A DNA stretch of 64,000 bases from Apilactobacillus apisilvae (GTDB taxonomy: Bacteria > Bacillota > Bacilli > Lactobacillales > Lactobacillaceae). The stretch lies in the NCBI RefSeq assembly GCF_023380225.1, contig NZ_CP093362.1, positions 868,001 to 932,000 on the forward strand, read 5' to 3'. The position numbers and the translations under genes were made by a program. Of this stretch, positions 61,129 to 64,000 are shown piece after piece; positions within the stretch are counted from its first letter, which is position 1; the number at the start of each line of letters is the position of its first letter. Under the pieces are notes generated by a model. It saw only the letters and a program-made list of their open reading frames with translations. It had not been told where the DNA came from and searched no databases.

Positions 61129-62628
61129 ATGGAAAACATGCAAAGTCAAAAGAAGATTTCCACAATGGGATTAGTATTAATTATCTTTTCAACCATTTTC
61201 GGAATCTCCAATTCACAAACAGCCTTTTATCAAATGGGCTATTCAAGTATTATTTGGTACATATTGGGGGCAGTTTTATTTTTCATCCCCACTAGTTTAA
61301 TGTTTGCTGAATATGGTTCTACCTTTAAGGATGCCCATGGTGGTATCTATTCTTGGTTGGAACAAACTATCGGTAAACGTTGGGCATTTATCGGTAGTTT
61401 CACCTGGTTAGCTGGTTGGGTGATCACGTTAGTTTCATTAGTTACTAACATGTGGATCCCATTAGCAGTTACGATTTCTGGTAAAGATACCACTGGTAGT
61501 TGGCACTTATTTGGTTTAGATTCAACCGCTACAATTGGTGTGCTAGGAATTTTAGTTATTATGTTTGTAACTTGGTTGGCATCTCGCGGAATGAAATCAA
61601 TCGCGGGATTATCATATGTAAGTGGAATTATCGGAATTGTTGATTTAGTAATATTCGTTGGTTTATCAATTTTAGTCTTAATGGCTAATCATGGTCAATT
61701 TGCCGAACCTATTAATATGCACAATATGGTAACTTCACCTAATCCTGCATTTCAATCACCAGTATCAATGTTCTCCTTCTTAGTTTACGCAGTTTTTGCA
61801 TATGCCGGGATGGAAACATTAGGTAGTATTACTGATAATACTAAAAATCCTAAAAAAACTTTCCCACGTGCGGTAATTATTGCTACCGTTGTTATGACTG
61901 TTGGTTATTTATTAGGGATTCTAATGTGTGGTATCAGTGCTAACTGGCTTCGTGATTTAGGTCATAGTGATATTAACTTAGGAAATGTTCGTTTCGCCCT
62001 CTTAACTAATTTAGGGGTCGAATTTGGTCACAACTTCTTGCATCTAAATACTAGTCAATCATTAATGATGGGACAATGGGTCGCAAGATTTACTAGTTTA
62101 ACTGGTTTTATTAGTTACTTGGGTGAGTTCATCTTCTTAACCTACGCACCTATTAAGTCATTTATTGAAGGTTCTCCAAAAAAATTATGGCCTAAGACAA
62201 TGACTAAATTAAATAATTTTAATGTCCCTGCCCATGCATTATGGGTACAATGCTTAGTTATTTGCATTATCATCGCTGGGGTTTCATTCGGTGGATCATC
62301 AGCTCAAACTTTCTATACAATTTTAACTGATATGAATAATATGACTACTGCAGTCCCATATTTATTCTTAGTCATTGCATTTCCATTATTTAAAAAGAAG
62401 ATTACACAAAATAAAAATAACTTTATTTTTTATCAAAATAAGACATTCACGAATGCTACAACAGTAATTACAATTATAACTTTAGCTTTTGCTATTGTGT
62501 TTACAACGATTCAACCATTAATGGATCATGATGTTCAAACGGCATTCTGGACCTTATTTGGACCAGTCTTCTTCATCATTGTGGCATGGTTATTCTACTC
62601 ACATGGTGCTAAAAAATTAAATCAATAA
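61129..62628 (+). CDS. APC-family amino acid transporter (YjeM-like), lysine-regulated
   Basis: A 499-residue membrane protein with about 12 helices. GLVLIIFSTIFGISNSQTAF is the first helix with the glycine-rich APC motif, and VYAVFAYAGMETLGSITD lies in helix 6. It resembles the glutamate/GABA-type YjeM branch by sequence, yet the leader is a lysine riboswitch. Uptake of lysine or a lysine-derived compound, perhaps in exchange, is therefore the best inference. ATG 61129 lies eleven bases after GGGAG. A terminator follows. Confidence 0.87.
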   Translation: MENMQSQKKISTMGLVLIIFSTIFGISNSQTAFYQMGYSSIIWYILGAVLFFIPTSLMFAEYGSTFKDAHGGIYSWLEQTIGKRWAFIGSFTWLAGWVITLVSLVTNMWIPLAVTISGKDTTGSWHLFGLDSTATIGVLGILVIMFVTWLASRGMKSIAGLSYVSGIIGIVDLVIFVGLSILVLMANHGQFAEPINMHNMVTSPNPAFQSPVSMFSFLVYAVFAYAGMETLGSITDNTKNPKKTFPRAVIIATVVMTVGYLLGILMCGISANWLRDLGHSDINLGNVRFALLTNLGVEFGHNFLHLNTSQSLMMGQWVARFTSLTGFISYLGEFIFLTYAPIKSFIEGSPKKLWPKTMTKLNNFNVPAHALWVQCLVICIIIAGVSFGGSSAQTFYTILTDMNNMTTAVPYLFLVIAFPLFKKKITQNKNNFIFYQNKTFTNATTVITIITLAFAIVFTTIQPLMDHDVQTAFWTLFGPVFFIIVAWLFYSHGAKKLNQ

Positions 62629-62636
62629 TTAAATTA

Positions 62637-62668
62637 AAAGAGATCGACTTATTAGTCGACCTTTTTTA
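62637..62668 (+). terminator. Terminator of the APC transporter gene
   Basis: AGATCGACT and AGTCGACCT pair with one mismatch over a TATT loop, then six T. Confidence 0.75.
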
Positions 62669-62701
62669 ATACATAAAACTTTTTTAGTAAAGGAATTATA
62701 T

Positions 62702-63043
62702 ATGAAAATATTATTTAAAATAATAAGTATCGTTCTAAGTTCAATCGTGTTACCCATCCTAATATTAAATGTATTTGTAAACTGCTTATATTTATTTTCA
62801 GAAGGTTTTACACAAAATCTAGCATCAACCGTTTTAATTTTGGGAATGTTATTGGTAACAATTTTATTAATAGCACAGGACATTTTGTTATTTAAAAAGA
62901 TATCCTGGAAATTAATAAATATTTTTACAGCTACTATAGCTCTGACAACTGTATGCAATGTTTACTTAATATTATTTTTCATTCCAATATTAGGATCCAC
63001 AATTACTTTTTATATAGATAAAATAATTAATTCAAAGAAATGA
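62702..63043 (+). CDS. Small integral membrane protein, 113 aa
   Basis: Family unknown. Three to four hydrophobic segments (about 5-30, 42-63, 72-92, 93-105). AAAGGA lies eight bases before the ATG. An overlapping minus-strand frame of similar length has no ribosome site and an odd composition, so the plus-strand reading is preferred. It is a single gene between the APC transporter and the SDR gene. Confidence 0.6.
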   Translation: MKILFKIISIVLSSIVLPILILNVFVNCLYLFSEGFTQNLASTVLILGMLLVTILLIAQDILLFKKISWKLINIFTATIALTTVCNVYLILFFIPILGSTITFYIDKIINSKK

Positions 63044-63119
63044 AGACTAATCATTTGACCTATAGTTAGGTATAAGGTTTATTATAAACAAACTTAATAA
63101 ATTAAAGGAGTGTTTTATA

Positions 63120-63863
63120 ATGACTTTAAAGGATAAAGTAATTGTTATAACTGGTGCTAGTTCTGGAATGGGAGCTGCAACCACTAAAAAAGCTATTGAT
63201 AAGGGTGCCAAGGTAGTAATCGGTGCTAGAAATGAAGATAAGCTTAAAGCTATTGCTGAAAGCACTGAAAAACCTGACAATGTTATTTATCAAAAAACAG
63301 ATGTTACTAGCTTGGATGATGTAAAAGCTTTGGTTAAAACTGCTGTTGATAAGTTCGGTAAAATCGATATTATTTATAACAATGCCGGAATTATGCCACA
63401 AGATAAATTAGTTGATAGTGAACCTGAATCATGGAAGGCAATGTTTGATACTAACGTAATTGGTGTCTTAAACGGAATTAAAGCAACTACCCCTATCATG
63501 AAGCAACAAGGTTATGGATTAATTATGGCAACTGATTCTGTCGCTGGACATGTTGTTTATCCTGGATCTGCTGTATACAACAGTACTAAGTTTGCGGTTC
63601 GTGCAATTATGGAAGGCTTAAGACAAGAAGAACATGGAAATGGTATTAAGACTGGAATTGTATCTCCAGGTGCAGTTGATACTAACTTAGTTTCAACAAT
63701 TGGTAATCAACAAATTAAAGATGCCATTGTTAAAATGTCAGAAGATAAAAACATGGCACTATCAGCTGAAGATGTTGCTAACTCAGCAATCTTTATGATG
63801 GAACAACCTGCTAATGTTAACATGAATGAAATTCTAGTTCGCCCTACTGGTCAAAGTATTTAA
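63120..63863 (+). CDS. Short-chain dehydrogenase/reductase (SDR)
   Basis: A 247-residue classical SDR. The cofactor motif is TGASSGMGAATTKKA (13-27 region), NNAG occurs in IIYNNAGIMPQ, and the catalytic Tyr and Lys are in VYNSTKFAV, with SVAG upstream carrying the Ser. It reduces or oxidises a small carbonyl or alcohol with NAD(P)H. AAAGGAG precedes the ATG. Its stop codon overlaps by one base with the start of a MerR regulator, so the two are translationally coupled. Confidence 0.92.
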   Translation: MTLKDKVIVITGASSGMGAATTKKAIDKGAKVVIGARNEDKLKAIAESTEKPDNVIYQKTDVTSLDDVKALVKTAVDKFGKIDIIYNNAGIMPQDKLVDSEPESWKAMFDTNVIGVLNGIKATTPIMKQQGYGLIMATDSVAGHVVYPGSAVYNSTKFAVRAIMEGLRQEEHGNGIKTGIVSPGAVDTNLVSTIGNQQIKDAIVKMSEDKNMALSAEDVANSAIFMMEQPANVNMNEILVRPTGQSI

Positions 63864-64000
63864 TGAAAATTTCTCAAGTTACTAAAGAGTATCATGTTTC
63901 AAAACAAACTTTGTATTACTGGGAACGCATTGGTTTATTAGAAAAAATCAAAAAAGATCGTAATGGGTATCGTAACTATACAAAAAATAATTTAGAACAA
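63863..64000 (+). CDS. MerR-family regulator, 5' part only
   Basis: The first 46 codons are visible before the window ends. MKISQVTKEYHVSKQTLYYW is the MerR winged helix-turn-helix, followed by ERIGLLEKIKKDRNGYRNY. The TAATG overlap with the SDR gene points to co-regulation, and the regulator may sense the SDR substrate. The effector domain lies outside the window. Confidence 0.8.
   Translation, partial: MKISQVTKEYHVSKQTLYYWERIGLLEKIKKDRNGYRNYTKNNLEQ

Noticed and set aside
62629..62958. Minus-strand ORF of 109 codons
   Set aside because: It overlaps the plus-strand membrane protein that has a proper ribosome site and hydrophobic segments, and has no Shine-Dalgarno sequence or recognisable features of its own.

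Overview
The window is AT-rich DNA from a low-GC Gram-positive bacterium. The gene content points to an obligately heterofermentative lactic acid bacterium of the family Lactobacillaceae: a xylulose-5-phosphate/fructose-6-phosphate phosphoketolase, a class 1A PyrD, T-box, PyrR and lysine leader RNAs, an LtaS-type lipoteichoic acid synthase, and LysM wall proteins of the lactobacillar aggregation-promoting-factor type. The SemiSWEET gene and very low GC would fit the Apilactobacillus/Fructilactobacillus group, but genus is an inference. No rRNA, tRNA, CRISPR array or prophage was seen.

Layout. 1-1860: partial NADH oxidase with a Rex-type operator, then an Abi_2/AbiF-type HEPN protein preceded by its own promoter, a compact structured ncRNA and an internal terminator; this is the most interesting locus. 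1.9-6.8 kb: two tandem MFS exporters, a membrane glycosyltransferase and a SemiSWEET. 6.98-8.8 kb: isoleucine-type T-box and brnQ. 8.8-12.4 kb: a dehydrogenase, a secreted protein, a tyrosine phosphatase and an alpha/beta hydrolase. 12.4-16.3 kb: purine interconversion (purB, purA, guaC). 16.7-24.3 kb: pyrimidine operon pyrB-pyrC-carA-carB-pyrD behind two tandem PyrR attenuators. 24.4-27.1 kb: three paralogous LysM wall proteins, all apparently starting at AUU or AUC and all with WalR-like repeats upstream. 27.2-32 kb: tyrosine T-box with an NhaC-family transporter, terC-trxA (trxA also apparently starts at AUU), and cell-wall hydrolases. 32-41.6 kb: ltaS, a K+ channel, ferredoxin-NADP reductase, an Spx protein without its CXXC, and nucleotide/nucleoside hydrolases. 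41.6-47.8 kb: two different IS3-family elements, each sitting between the two arms of a bidirectional terminator, flanking rny (RNase Y). 47.8-64 kb: amt, a methyltransferase, a candidate sRNA, an RluD-like enzyme, phosphoketolase with a GntR regulator and candidate operator, a P-type ATPase, and a lysine riboswitch with an APC transporter. An SDR gene overlaps a MerR gene at the right edge.

How it works together. Amino-acid supply is controlled by RNA (two T-boxes and a lysine riboswitch, each before a transporter). Nucleotide synthesis is controlled by PyrR attenuation. The central carbon route (xfp) appears to be controlled by a local GntR regulator. Wall-remodelling genes share a WalR-like signature and unusual start codons. 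Many genes start with TTG, and four appear to start with ATT or ATC. Coordinates of starts were chosen from Shine-Dalgarno spacing and family N-termini. All functional names are from family recognition by eye; no database search was run.
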